This document shows positions 27,080 through 35,201 of a stretch of DNA of 64,000 nt, in pieces. Each line of letters starts with the position of its first letter. The first letter of the stretch is position 1. The stretch is from Bacillota bacterium (lineage in GTDB: Bacteria; Bacillota; Clostridia; Lachnospirales; Lachnospiraceae). Location of the stretch: NCBI GenBank assembly GCA_023414875.1, contig JAEZMV010000015.1:248001-312000 (forward strand). The letters are read 5' to 3'. The notes beneath the pieces were generated by a model, which did not search any database, had not been told where the DNA came from, and was given only the letters and a program-made list of their open reading frames with translations. A program made the position numbers and the translations under genes.

Positions 27080-27131
27080 TAAAAGCGCGGTGCCAAGATT
27101 TGCGAACAATATCCACATACTCGGCGCCGCG
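27080..27131 (-). terminator. Intra-operon hairpin between binding protein and ATPase
   Basis: GCGCGGCGCC (27131-27122, minus strand) pairs with GGCACCGCGC (27093-27084), one wobble, followed by TTTTATTAG. It lies between the binding-protein gene and the ATPase gene and would let most transcripts stop after the binding protein, the usual way of making it in excess. Confidence 0.7.
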
Positions 27132-27228
27132 CATTTCGATCAATATCTTACCTTGTTTGCCTGCTGAAAATCGCCGGATTTACAACAGAAGTAATTATTA
27201 TATTCGGAAAAAACATGCTTCGCGGATA

Positions 27229-28290
27229 CTAATAACTACGTGCATCAACAATTTCTTGTGTGATAGTTTCACAGTCAAATACTTCCTCAGTAACGTAAGC
27301 ATCCTTGTTTACTTCCTTACCACCCTCGAGATCGTTAATAAGTTCTACAATACGAGGGCCATGGAGAGGATTACACTCAACGTCAAGGTTAAATTTACCA
27401 TCGAGAACCATCTGAAGAGCCCACTGGTTAGCATCAAATGCAATAACCTTTACATCGCCAGTCTTGCCATATGTAATACCGGCAGCATCCATAGCAGCAC
27501 ACGCGCCACGAGCCATATTATCGTTCTCAGCATAAATTACATTGAATTCTGTTCCGCCAGCGATGAGTTCAGCAACTGCCTGCATAGCAAGTGTTTCGTC
27601 CCATCCCTTCATGTTTTGGTTGAGTACAATTTCCCAGCCATTCGCTGCTGCACCGTCTTCCATTGCTTTGGAACGACCGAGCTGAGCGGTAGCACCTGTG
27701 TCACCACCAAGTATTACGATCTTGTTCTTAGGAAGAGCTTGCGCTTTGAGCCACTCAACAGCCTTATTGCCTTCGGCTTCGAAATCGGAACATACCATTG
27801 CGGTATATAAACTTTCATCTAAGTCCAATTTACGATCAGCCATAATAAATGGTATTCCAGCATCCTGAGCAGACTTTGCTACATCTTCCCAGCCAGCTGC
27901 CTGAAGTCCTAAAACAACAAGATAGTCAACCTCTTCCTGAATAAGCTGTTGTGCTTGAGAGATCTGTGTTGCATGATTACCTTCACCGTAAACCATTTTA
28001 AGCTCAAAACCAGCATCTTCGAAAGCGGTTTGGAATGATTTTGTGTTTGCTGTACGCCAGTCTGATTCGTTAGCGTTAGTCTGTACTACACCAACAGTTA
28101 TCTTGTCATCTGATTTTTCAGCTGTATCTGTTTCTGTTTCTGTTTCTGTTTCTGTTTCAGTATCTGTCTCTTTTTCTGTTTCTGTCTCATTTCCTGATCC
28201 TGTTTCTGTTGTTTCTTTTTCTTTTGTACCACATGCTGCAAGCGAGAACACAAGTGTTAATACCAGAACTAAAGAAATCAATTTCTTCAT
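27229..28290 (-). CDS. ytfQ: Sugar-binding lipoprotein of the YtfQ (galactofuranose-like) type
   Basis: A lipoprotein signal ends in LAAC (Cys21), followed by an acidic Glu/Thr repeat linker of about 35 residues that spaces the domain from the membrane. The mature type I periplasmic-binding fold starts 'KITVGVVQTNANESDWRTANTKSFQTAF', matching the 'ESxWRxA' sugar-contact motif of YtfQ; later 'CNPLHGPRIVELINDLEGG' is also YtfQ-like. The predicted ligand is a furanose or related sugar; the exact one is uncertain. The start at 28290 has GGAGGAG. First gene of the transport operon, with the ATPase and two permeases downstream. Confidence 0.92.
   Translation of the reverse strand: MKKLISLVLVLTLVFSLAACGTKEKETTETGSGNETETEKETDTETETETETETDTAEKSDDKITVGVVQTNANESDWRTANTKSFQTAFEDAGFELKMVYGEGNHATQISQAQQLIQEEVDYLVVLGLQAAGWEDVAKSAQDAGIPFIMADRKLDLDESLYTAMVCSDFEAEGNKAVEWLKAQALPKNKIVILGGDTGATAQLGRSKAMEDGAAANGWEIVLNQNMKGWDETLAMQAVAELIAGGTEFNVIYAENDNMARGACAAMDAAGITYGKTGDVKVIAFDANQWALQMVLDGKFNLDVECNPLHGPRIVELINDLEGGKEVNKDAYVTEEVFDCETITQEIVDARSY
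28127..28156. repeat. Pure hexanucleotide repeat in the lipoprotein linker
   Basis: Five perfect copies of TCTGTT (GAACAG/AACAGA on the coding strand), with further imperfect copies up to about 28217. In the coding frame each unit gives a Glu-Thr dipeptide of the linker, so unit gain or loss changes linker length without a frameshift. Confidence 0.85.
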
Positions 28291-28473
28291 TGTAATCTCC
28301 TCCAATCAAATTTAACTCATAATAATGAGTTTTACTTACAAGTACAAGTATATTTAATATATACGCAGAAAAATACGGAAATTATTCCTATCTTTGTATC
28401 TTTTTTTACTGAGCTATTATCCCAGTTATTGATTGGTTAAGATTCCTATGATTTTAGTTTATTTTTTTACGAT

Positions 28474-29568
28474 TTAATAGCTTCGTCCAATACGTTCATC
28501 ACTGGCATTCTCCGCTTTAAACACCTTTTCATCCACATAATTTACCTTATCAACCTCCTCATCATTTTCCAGACGACCTATGATCTCTGCAATCAGAGGC
28601 CCCTGTAAAGGATTACATTCAATGTCAACATTGATTAATCCTTCTTCCATCTTGTCAAATGCTTCCGAAACCGCATCAAAGGATATTATTTTAATCTTAC
28701 CGTTTACCCCGCAGGTTAAGCCTGCTTCTTGTATTGCCTCTATCGCACCAAACGTCATATCATCATTTTGTGACACCAATACATCAATATCGCTATATTC
28801 CTTTAGCAACTTGGTCATAACCTCCTTGCCCTTAGCCTTGGTAAAATCTCCGCTTTCGTTTGCAAGGATATTCCAGTTCTCATGCTTACTCGCCACATCA
28901 TTGAATCCATTCGAACGTCCCAGCTGTGATGTGGAATTAAGGGTACCCTCAAGGATTACAATATTAACAATATCAGTATATTGCTCCTGCTCTTCCTGTG
29001 TAGATGTATCATCCGTTAGGGACTCTGTTTCTTTAGAAGTATCCTTCTTACTTTTTTGTTCCTCTAAATATTGTTCCAGCCATTGTCCGGCCTTTACACC
29101 TTCCTCATATTTATCCGTGCCCACACTCGCGATATAAAGGTCGCTATGCTTCGTATCAATCATTCTGTCTACAATAATTACCGGAATACCGGCTTCCTTC
29201 GCTTCCTCTAGCACTGTATCCCATCCGGTCTCTGTAGCCGGTGCTATTACGATATAATCAACCTCCTGAAAAATAAAGCTTCGAACATCCTTGATCTGGT
29301 TCTCCTGATTCTGCCTTCCATTACTATAAATCAGAGAAAATCCATTCTCTTCCGTAAGAGCATTCTGAATTGATTTCGTATTCGCTGTTCGCCAGTCCGA
29401 TTCAGATCCCAGCTGTGAGAATCCAACAACTATTAAATCTGGATCGATACCCTCGGTAGTATCCTTTTCACTATTTTGCAGAATTTTTATCGGCTTCATA
29501 CTGCAACTGACAATAGTGATCGGAATGGCCAAAAAAACCACTAATATAATTATGAGTTTTTTATTCAT
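28474..29568 (-). CDS. Sensor-type sugar-binding lipoprotein (YtfQ family)
   Basis: A second YtfQ-like protein, encoded between the sensor kinase and the transporter. The lipobox is IVSC (Cys22). The fold begins 'LIVVGFSQLGSESDWRTANTKSIQNAL' and ends 'CNPLQGPLIAEIIGRLENDEEV', nearly parallel to the transport binding protein. Residues ~168-197 are a charged Glu/Lys/Ser/Thr insertion absent from the transport copy. It starts after GAGGAA at 29568, overlapping no upstream gene once this start is used, and 41 bases after the kinase stop. By position it probably presents sugar to the kinase, like XylFII with LytS; that is inference. Confidence 0.88.
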   Translation of the reverse strand: MNKKLIIILVVFLAIPITIVSCSMKPIKILQNSEKDTTEGIDPDLIVVGFSQLGSESDWRTANTKSIQNALTEENGFSLIYSNGRQNQENQIKDVRSFIFQEVDYIVIAPATETGWDTVLEEAKEAGIPVIIVDRMIDTKHSDLYIASVGTDKYEEGVKAGQWLEQYLEEQKSKKDTSKETESLTDDTSTQEEQEQYTDIVNIVILEGTLNSTSQLGRSNGFNDVASKHENWNILANESGDFTKAKGKEVMTKLLKEYSDIDVLVSQNDDMTFGAIEAIQEAGLTCGVNGKIKIISFDAVSEAFDKMEEGLINVDIECNPLQGPLIAEIIGRLENDEEVDKVNYVDEKVFKAENASDERIGRSY

Positions 29569-29609
29569 ATATTTCCTCATTTCTACGCATCTAGTCCGCG
29601 TAAGTGAAA

Positions 29610-31079
29610 TCACTCTACCGACCGTACCGGTATCTTAACTGTTATCGTTGTGCCCTCTCCCTTTTTACTTTGAATATCGAGTCCATACATATCACCATAA
29701 TTCAGTTTAATCCTCTTATTAACATTGGCTAATCCAAAACCGGAGCTCTTTTCACTCCCCGGCAATTCAATTGATTTCCTTAATTCGTTTAACTCCTCTT
29801 CCTCCATACCTATCCCGTTATCGATGACCTTAAAGTATATATCCTCACCCAATCGATGGCCATAAATTGTGATCTTCCCTCTGGCTCTTAACATTTTGAT
29901 TCCATGGTACAACGAATTCTCTACCAGCGGCTGCAATGTGAGCTTTAAAATCTGATATTGGTACAGTTCCTCAGGGATAGCAATTTCATAATCAAGTATA
30001 TCGCTATACCGTGATTGCTGTATCTGTAGATAGCTTTTTATATGTATGTCTTCTTCTCGGATCGTAATAAAGTCTCTTCCCTTGCTCACAGCAATCCTAA
30101 AGAATTCGGATAATGATACCACAATATCAATTGCTTCTTTATTCTTACTTCCTTCAATCAACCATATAATCGTGTCCAATGTATTGTATAAAAAATGTGG
30201 ATTAATCTGAGCCTGTAAAAGCTTGGACTCCATATTCCTTAAGTTTTCCTGTTCCTGCCTTATGCTGTTAACCTGCTGCTCCAGCTTCATAGCCATATCG
30301 TTAAAACTATCGGATAACAATGACAATTCATCCTGATTATCACAGGAAGTCCTCGTTGTAAAATCTCCTTTTGCTACCAAATTAGTCTTCTCGCATAACA
30401 TCCTGATTGGTTTTGTAATACTGTCCGTTAATAAGACATTCATCAAGAAGGAAGCTATTATAATGGAACCCAATGCCACTATCATGGTCAAGATTACATT
30501 TGTTACCTTCTCATTCAGACTCTGTCTCAGTGCTTCAAAATTCTGTGTTTCATAATAAATATAATACTGGATTTCTTCCTGAAACAGTTCCGTCAGAATA
30601 TAAATATCTGATTCCAGCATCTTAATGTTTTGCTCGTAGTGTCCTGACTGGTCAAGATTATCACGTATTTCATTAATCCTGTCCTCCAGAGTATTAAGAT
30701 TAAGCAGGATGCGCTTAATCCAGCTGAGGCTTTCCCAGCTGGTGGTTATATCCTGAAGATTTGTAAAATTTAATCTCGCATCTTCTATTAACTCATATGG
30801 ATTTTTTAAGTCGTGATTATCATCAATGGAATCGAAAGTTTCAGCTTCAACAACTATCTTATACATACTTTCGTCCATCTCTTCTTTGAAATTAAGATTA
30901 TAATTATTCGCTGCAGTAATTCTTCGCACAATGGTATCATATGCCGTACTGTAATTATGCAGAGCCGTGATCTGATATACTGAGAGAATAATCATCGGTA
31001 CAATAATGATTGCCGCTACCAGAATTAACTTTAGCCGCAGCGGGTATTTGATTTGTTTTCCGTTTGTATCTTTCGTCAT
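29610..31079 (-). CDS. YesM-type sensor histidine kinase
   Basis: One helix at ~15-33, an extracellular helical domain to ~200, a second helix (~205-225), a HAMP domain, then 'LLQAQINPHFLYNTLDTIIWLIEG' containing the phospho-accepting His, and a HATPase domain with 'LQPLVENSLYHGI', 'DNGIGM' and 'GFGLANVNKRIKLNYG'. This is the LytS/YesM group that works with AraC-type response regulators. Start and the regulator stop overlap by 4 bases (ATGA). It should sense the sugar, directly or through the lipoprotein next door. Confidence 0.93.
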   Translation of the reverse strand: MTKDTNGKQIKYPLRLKLILVAAIIIVPMIILSVYQITALHNYSTAYDTIVRRITAANNYNLNFKEEMDESMYKIVVEAETFDSIDDNHDLKNPYELIEDARLNFTNLQDITTSWESLSWIKRILLNLNTLEDRINEIRDNLDQSGHYEQNIKMLESDIYILTELFQEEIQYYIYYETQNFEALRQSLNEKVTNVILTMIVALGSIIIASFLMNVLLTDSITKPIRMLCEKTNLVAKGDFTTRTSCDNQDELSLLSDSFNDMAMKLEQQVNSIRQEQENLRNMESKLLQAQINPHFLYNTLDTIIWLIEGSKNKEAIDIVVSLSEFFRIAVSKGRDFITIREEDIHIKSYLQIQQSRYSDILDYEIAIPEELYQYQILKLTLQPLVENSLYHGIKMLRARGKITIYGHRLGEDIYFKVIDNGIGMEEEELNELRKSIELPGSEKSSGFGLANVNKRIKLNYGDMYGLDIQSKKGEGTTITVKIPVRSVE

Positions 31080-32698
31080 TCTTCACCCTTCCCCAACATC
31101 CTGTATTCTGAAGGTGTAAAATTTTGTGTTTTCTTAAAAATGTAACTGAAATAATGGGAATCCAAATAACCTACTAAATATCCGATTTCTGTAATCTTCT
31201 TGCTTGAGCATCTTAAATACTCTTTCGCTTTGTCCATACGGATATCCGTAAGATATTCGATAAAAGTCATCCCTGTTTCCTGATTAAACAAAGAACTGAA
31301 ATAATTAGGGCTGATATTTACCTTTGATGCAACCTTATTCAAAGTTAAGTCACTCATAGCGTAATTATTATGTATGTATTCCTTAGCTTTATCGATGAGC
31401 CCTGAATATTTTTTCTGACTGCTCTTATTTCGTAAATCAATAGCTTCTTTTAGAATGGATTTATAAAATTTACAGCAATCCTCCAAACTGGTAAGCTGTT
31501 CCGTGATATCCATCATATTCTTAAGACTGTTATCTATCTTTTCCTTTGGACACTTCATATCTTTCAAGAACTTCATAATCGCTGAATATCCATCCATCAT
31601 TATGTACTGCCTGAATAAGGAGGATTTCATTGTATTGGAATCAAGACCACTAAAATACCTGTCCACAAACTCCTCAACATCCTGTATCGTACCTCTCTTT
31701 AAGAACTCTTCCAAGAGAAGTCGATCAAGCTTCTCCAGATTCAACTCACTTACATTGATCTGATTCCCAATTTGATCCTTAATATTACCCACATCACGAT
31801 AGGATAAAAATTGATCCCCTTTTTCAAAATAACGCAGGGAAAATGCCCTATTAGCATCCAGATAGGATAGCTGTAAATCACGGATACGATGAACAACCCT
31901 GCCAATCCCTCCGAAATAATGCACCCTTCCGTTACAAATGCTAATTAATAGCATACAAAGTTTCTGGGTTAATGCTTCTATCTGCTCTTCATCTTCTCCA
32001 AGAAGAATAAATGCAAGGCCGTCCATACCTCGTTCAAACACTTTAATTTCAGGATATTTTCTTAAAGCTTCCTCCATTCTTGCTTCGCATTGAACAATTT
32101 CATTCGAATATTCATACATATATTCCTGAACTTTAAATTGAAAGAGTATAATGCAGAATGCACTTGCTACCATATTGATACCAAGTTCCTCTTCCTGTTC
32201 AATGATTTGTGAAAGAGACATCTTTCCGCCAACCAGGGCACTAAAAAAATCTTTTCTCTTTTCTACCTGCTTCTGATAAACCAAAAGTTGATACTGCTCC
32301 AGTATCTGTTTATCTTTCCGCTCCTTTTCAATCACTACAGCTGCATTTTTAACTGCTGCCATAAGCTTATTAGGAGTGACCGGTTTTAAAAGATATTCAG
32401 TGATTCCGATATCGATTGCCTGCTGTGCATATCCGAAATCACTATAACCGCTGATAATGATTATTTTCAGCTGAGGCATCTCCTTCTTTAACAGTTTGCT
32501 AAGCTCCAGTCCATCCATAAACGGCATCTTAATATCTGTTATAAGAATATCCGGCTGTTCCCTTAAAATCATTGGATAAGCTAATTCGCCGTCACTTTCA
32601 TCTCCGGCGATTATAAATCCTTCTTCTTCCCAACGAATATTGTTCTTTATACCTTCTCTTACCACTATTTCATCTTCCACTATAAAAACCTTATACAT
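31076..32698 (-). CDS. YesN-type response regulator with AraC DNA-binding domain
   Basis: Receiver domain ~1-120 with 'VFIVEDEIVVREGIKNNI', phospho-acceptor Asp in 'PDILITDIKMPFMDGLEL' and Lys in 'YLLKPVTP'. A ~300-residue middle region is helical and of unknown role. Residues ~435-535 are a double HTH AraC domain ('YIHNNYAMSDLTLNKVASKVNISPNYFSSLFNQETGMTFIEYLTDIRM'-type region, ending 'SHYFSYIFKKTQNFTPSEYR'). It is the first gene of the locus and presumably activates the sugar transporter operon. Confidence 0.93.
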   Translation of the reverse strand: MYKVFIVEDEIVVREGIKNNIRWEEEGFIIAGDESDGELAYPMILREQPDILITDIKMPFMDGLELSKLLKKEMPQLKIIIISGYSDFGYAQQAIDIGITEYLLKPVTPNKLMAAVKNAAVVIEKERKDKQILEQYQLLVYQKQVEKRKDFFSALVGGKMSLSQIIEQEEELGINMVASAFCIILFQFKVQEYMYEYSNEIVQCEARMEEALRKYPEIKVFERGMDGLAFILLGEDEEQIEALTQKLCMLLISICNGRVHYFGGIGRVVHRIRDLQLSYLDANRAFSLRYFEKGDQFLSYRDVGNIKDQIGNQINVSELNLEKLDRLLLEEFLKRGTIQDVEEFVDRYFSGLDSNTMKSSLFRQYIMMDGYSAIMKFLKDMKCPKEKIDNSLKNMMDITEQLTSLEDCCKFYKSILKEAIDLRNKSSQKKYSGLIDKAKEYIHNNYAMSDLTLNKVASKVNISPNYFSSLFNQETGMTFIEYLTDIRMDKAKEYLRCSSKKITEIGYLVGYLDSHYFSYIFKKTQNFTPSEYRMLGKGEE

Positions 32699-32980
32699 AT
32701 TTACCCCCGAAAACTCTCTCTAAATATCGTAATATTATAAATCCCATAATTTCCATAGCAGTATCAGTATTTATATAACTAATCATACCATATATTTAGT
32801 AATTTTGTTATTTTTTCTCATATAATGTTAAATAGGTTGACATTTTGCTTAATGTATAGATTTTAACACAAAAAACAAATCGCAGCTTTCCTGTAAATGC
32901 GCAGAAAAGCACTGACAATTCGCTATTTTAGATTAAATACTATACTGTTAAAATATGGTTATCTTAAAGGAGGTAAAAAA

Positions 32981-34135
32981 ATGAAAAAAGTAATGAAAAA
33001 AGCGATTTGTTTTACACTGTGTTTTTTTATGATGTTAGGAGTTTTGGAAAGTGGTCCAATCAATACCGCCAGCGCAAAAATTGAACAAAAAAAGGTTCTT
33101 ATGGTGATTGCACCAAAGGATTTTGAGGACTGTGAAGTTCTTGAACCTATGGCTATCTTAAAGGCTAACGGTGCAATGGTAACAATAGCTAGCACAACAA
33201 CTGATACAGCGATTGGTACCAATGGAATGAAGATTACACCGGATATCAAAATCAGTGATGCTAAAGCCGATGATTACGATGCCATTGTTATACCAGGAGG
33301 TGTGGGTGTTATAGGTAGTTTGTGGGATAACGTAGAACTTCATGCACTTATTCAAGCTTTTAATACCCAAAATAAAATAGTAGCTTCTATGTGTGCAGCT
33401 CCTCCCACCCTTGCTAAGGCCGGAATATTGAAGGACAAAACAGTTACAATGTTTCCTTGGGATGATGGAATTAAGGAACTTACCACAAGAGGTGCTATCT
33501 ATGTTAATGAGGAGACAGTTACTGATGGAAATATAGTAACCGGCAAAAATCCAGCTGCATCAAAAAGCTTTGGTTTGGCTATATGTGATGCTTTGAAAAT
33601 TAGAAAATTCACTAAAGAGGTTCTTATGGTAGTAGCACCAAAGGATTTTGAGGATGTAGAGTTCTACACACCAAAAACATTGCTTGAGATAAACGGAGCA
33701 AAGGTAACTGTTGCTAGTACTACCTCAGTTGCAATTGGTGCAAATGGCTCCAGTTATACGACTGATCTTTTAATATCCGATGCGAAGGCTAAGAACTATG
33801 ATGCAATCTTTGTCGTTGGTGGTATAGGCTCAATTAGTGATCTGTGGAACAACCTAGATCTCAGAAAACTTCTGAAGGATGCTAATAAGCAAAGAAAGAT
33901 TATTGCATCAATCTGTGCAGCGGTACCAACTTTGGCAAAAGCTGGTATTCTTAAGGGTAAAGAAGCAACCATGTACCCTTGGGATGATGGTATCAAGGAA
34001 TTAACCGACAGAGGCGTTAAATATGTAGATCAAGAAGTTGTTGTATCTGGCAATATTGTTACAGGAAGAAATCCAGATGCTTCCGTCGCTTTCGGATTAA
34101 AGCTGTGTGAAGTGCTAAATATTCTTGGAAGATAA
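32981..34135 (+). CDS. Exported protein with two tandem DJ-1/PfpI domains
   Basis: A signal peptide (residues 1-32, ending A-S-A) is followed by two DJ-1/PfpI domains of ~170 residues. Each has the nucleophile-elbow Cys: Cys138 in 'IVASMCAAPPTLAKAG' and Cys312 in 'IIASICAAVPTLAKAG'; each opens with 'VLMV(I/V)APKDFED'. Relatives act as glyoxalases, chaperones or deglycase-like proteins in the cytosol, so export and tandem duplication are unusual. No lipobox or wall anchor is seen, so it is probably released or loosely held at the surface. ATG 32981 has the consensus AAAGGAGG. An AraC gene follows on the same strand. Confidence 0.9.
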   Translation: MKKVMKKAICFTLCFFMMLGVLESGPINTASAKIEQKKVLMVIAPKDFEDCEVLEPMAILKANGAMVTIASTTTDTAIGTNGMKITPDIKISDAKADDYDAIVIPGGVGVIGSLWDNVELHALIQAFNTQNKIVASMCAAPPTLAKAGILKDKTVTMFPWDDGIKELTTRGAIYVNEETVTDGNIVTGKNPAASKSFGLAICDALKIRKFTKEVLMVVAPKDFEDVEFYTPKTLLEINGAKVTVASTTSVAIGANGSSYTTDLLISDAKAKNYDAIFVVGGIGSISDLWNNLDLRKLLKDANKQRKIIASICAAVPTLAKAGILKGKEATMYPWDDGIKELTDRGVKYVDQEVVVSGNIVTGRNPDASVAFGLKLCEVLNILGR

Positions 34136-34183
34136 CAGAATATAGCATATATAACAGATTATGAAATAATTCTATATTTTTTT

Positions 34184-34224
34184 CCTGAGCAGTGATATAA
34201 TCAACAATATCATTGCTCAGGAGG
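34184..34224 (+). promoter_or_regulatory. Palindrome overlapping the Shine-Dalgarno site of the AraC gene
   Basis: CCTGAGCAGTGATAT (34184-34198) pairs with ATATCATTGCTCAGG (34207-34221), 15 bp with one wobble and an 8-base loop. The right arm includes the first bases of the AGGAGG ribosome site (34219-34224). As RNA it could hide the SD; as DNA it is a good operator for a dimeric regulator; it could also terminate the upstream transcript. Confidence 0.6.
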
Positions 34225-34230
34225 TGCGTT

Positions 34231-35142
34231 ATGACTGCTTATTTTACAGAGGGAATACATTTTCATCAGGGTTTACAGTTACCTATCTACCATACAAATG
34301 AAAATTGCTTCTCAGATGGTGAAAATAATAGAGATTATTATAAAATGATTTTTATTAACTCAGGTACCGGACTGCTTACTCTTAATAATACTAAGCATAT
34401 CCTCGTAGCTCCGTCCGTTATTTGCCTAAATGAGACAGATACATATTATATGGAATCTGAAATATCTTTTCAGTGTATTTCTATCATCTTTCATCCACAT
34501 ATTATCAATCAACATTTCGAGTTTTCTGTACTAAAAGCCTCTGATAATCTGTTATCTATAAATGACATACATGATTTATACTGGTTAAACCCCTTCCTAA
34601 GAAGAACAAATGTATTCTCAGGTCTGCTACATCTTGGTCCTGGTAATGCACACCGAATAAGAAACATTATTGACAATATGATGGACGCCTTGGATATTCA
34701 AAAGGATTATGATTGGCCCTGCAGAAGCAGAACCTATCTAATAGAAATGCTTTTTTTACTATCAAGATTACTAATAATTGATGAAACCTTTGAAAGTCTA
34801 GAGCTTGATAAAGATCCTGGTGATATCAAAGAGATCATTCTATACTTGTACACAAATTATATGAATAAAATAACCATTCAGGAGCTTACAGATTTATTTC
34901 ATATCAACAGAACCTCGTTAGCGGAAAGATTTAGTGAGGTTACAGGTTATCCTGTAATGGAGTACCTTATTCAACTCAGACTATATTTAGCCTCTAAAAT
35001 GCTCAAAGAAACACTATTACCTGTTTCAGAGATTATTGAGAGAGTTGGCTTTTCTGATATAACACATTTTGGAAGGATGTTCAAAAAAAACTTTGGTTAT
35101 TCTCCTTCTGAATATAGAGCTATCCAATGCACCATGCTGTAA
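34231..35142 (+). CDS. AraC-family transcriptional regulator
   Basis: A cupin-like N-terminal half ('HFHQGLQLPIYHTNENCFSDGENNRDYYKMIFINSGTG', residues ~1-150) and a C-terminal AraC HTH ('YTNYMNKITIQELTDLFHINRTSLAERFSEVTGYPVMEYL', 'ISEIIERVGFSDITHFGRMFKKNFGYSPSEYR'). The start at 34231 follows CAGGAGGTGCGTT. It lies 95 bases after the DJ-1 gene and is preceded by a palindrome, which fits autoregulation or control of the exported DJ-1 protein. The ligand is unknown. Confidence 0.88.
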   Translation: MTAYFTEGIHFHQGLQLPIYHTNENCFSDGENNRDYYKMIFINSGTGLLTLNNTKHILVAPSVICLNETDTYYMESEISFQCISIIFHPHIINQHFEFSVLKASDNLLSINDIHDLYWLNPFLRRTNVFSGLLHLGPGNAHRIRNIIDNMMDALDIQKDYDWPCRSRTYLIEMLFLLSRLLIIDETFESLELDKDPGDIKEIILYLYTNYMNKITIQELTDLFHINRTSLAERFSEVTGYPVMEYLIQLRLYLASKMLKETLLPVSEIIERVGFSDITHFGRMFKKNFGYSPSEYRAIQCTML

Positions 35143-35170
35143 AGCTATTTCAACATTAGACTTAAGTAAA

Positions 35171-35197
35171 GGCTGCACCAATTGGTTACAGCCATTT
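35171..35197. terminator. Bidirectional hairpin between converging genes
   Basis: GGCTG...CAGCC with an inner ACCAATTGGT palindrome (35171-35193), followed by ATTTTG on the plus strand and by CTTTACTT on the minus strand. It can serve both the AraC gene and the serine hydrolase gene. Confidence 0.55.
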
Positions 35198-35201
35198 TGC
35201 C

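Noticed and set aside
27100..27810. A 236-codon plus-strand reading frame
   Set aside because: It is antisense to the YtfQ-like binding protein and has no ribosome site; its Cys/Asn/Ile-rich translation resembles no family.
28127..28217. Repeat tract considered as a CRISPR array or short repeat array
   Set aside because: The unit is 6 bases without spacers and lies in a coding linker.
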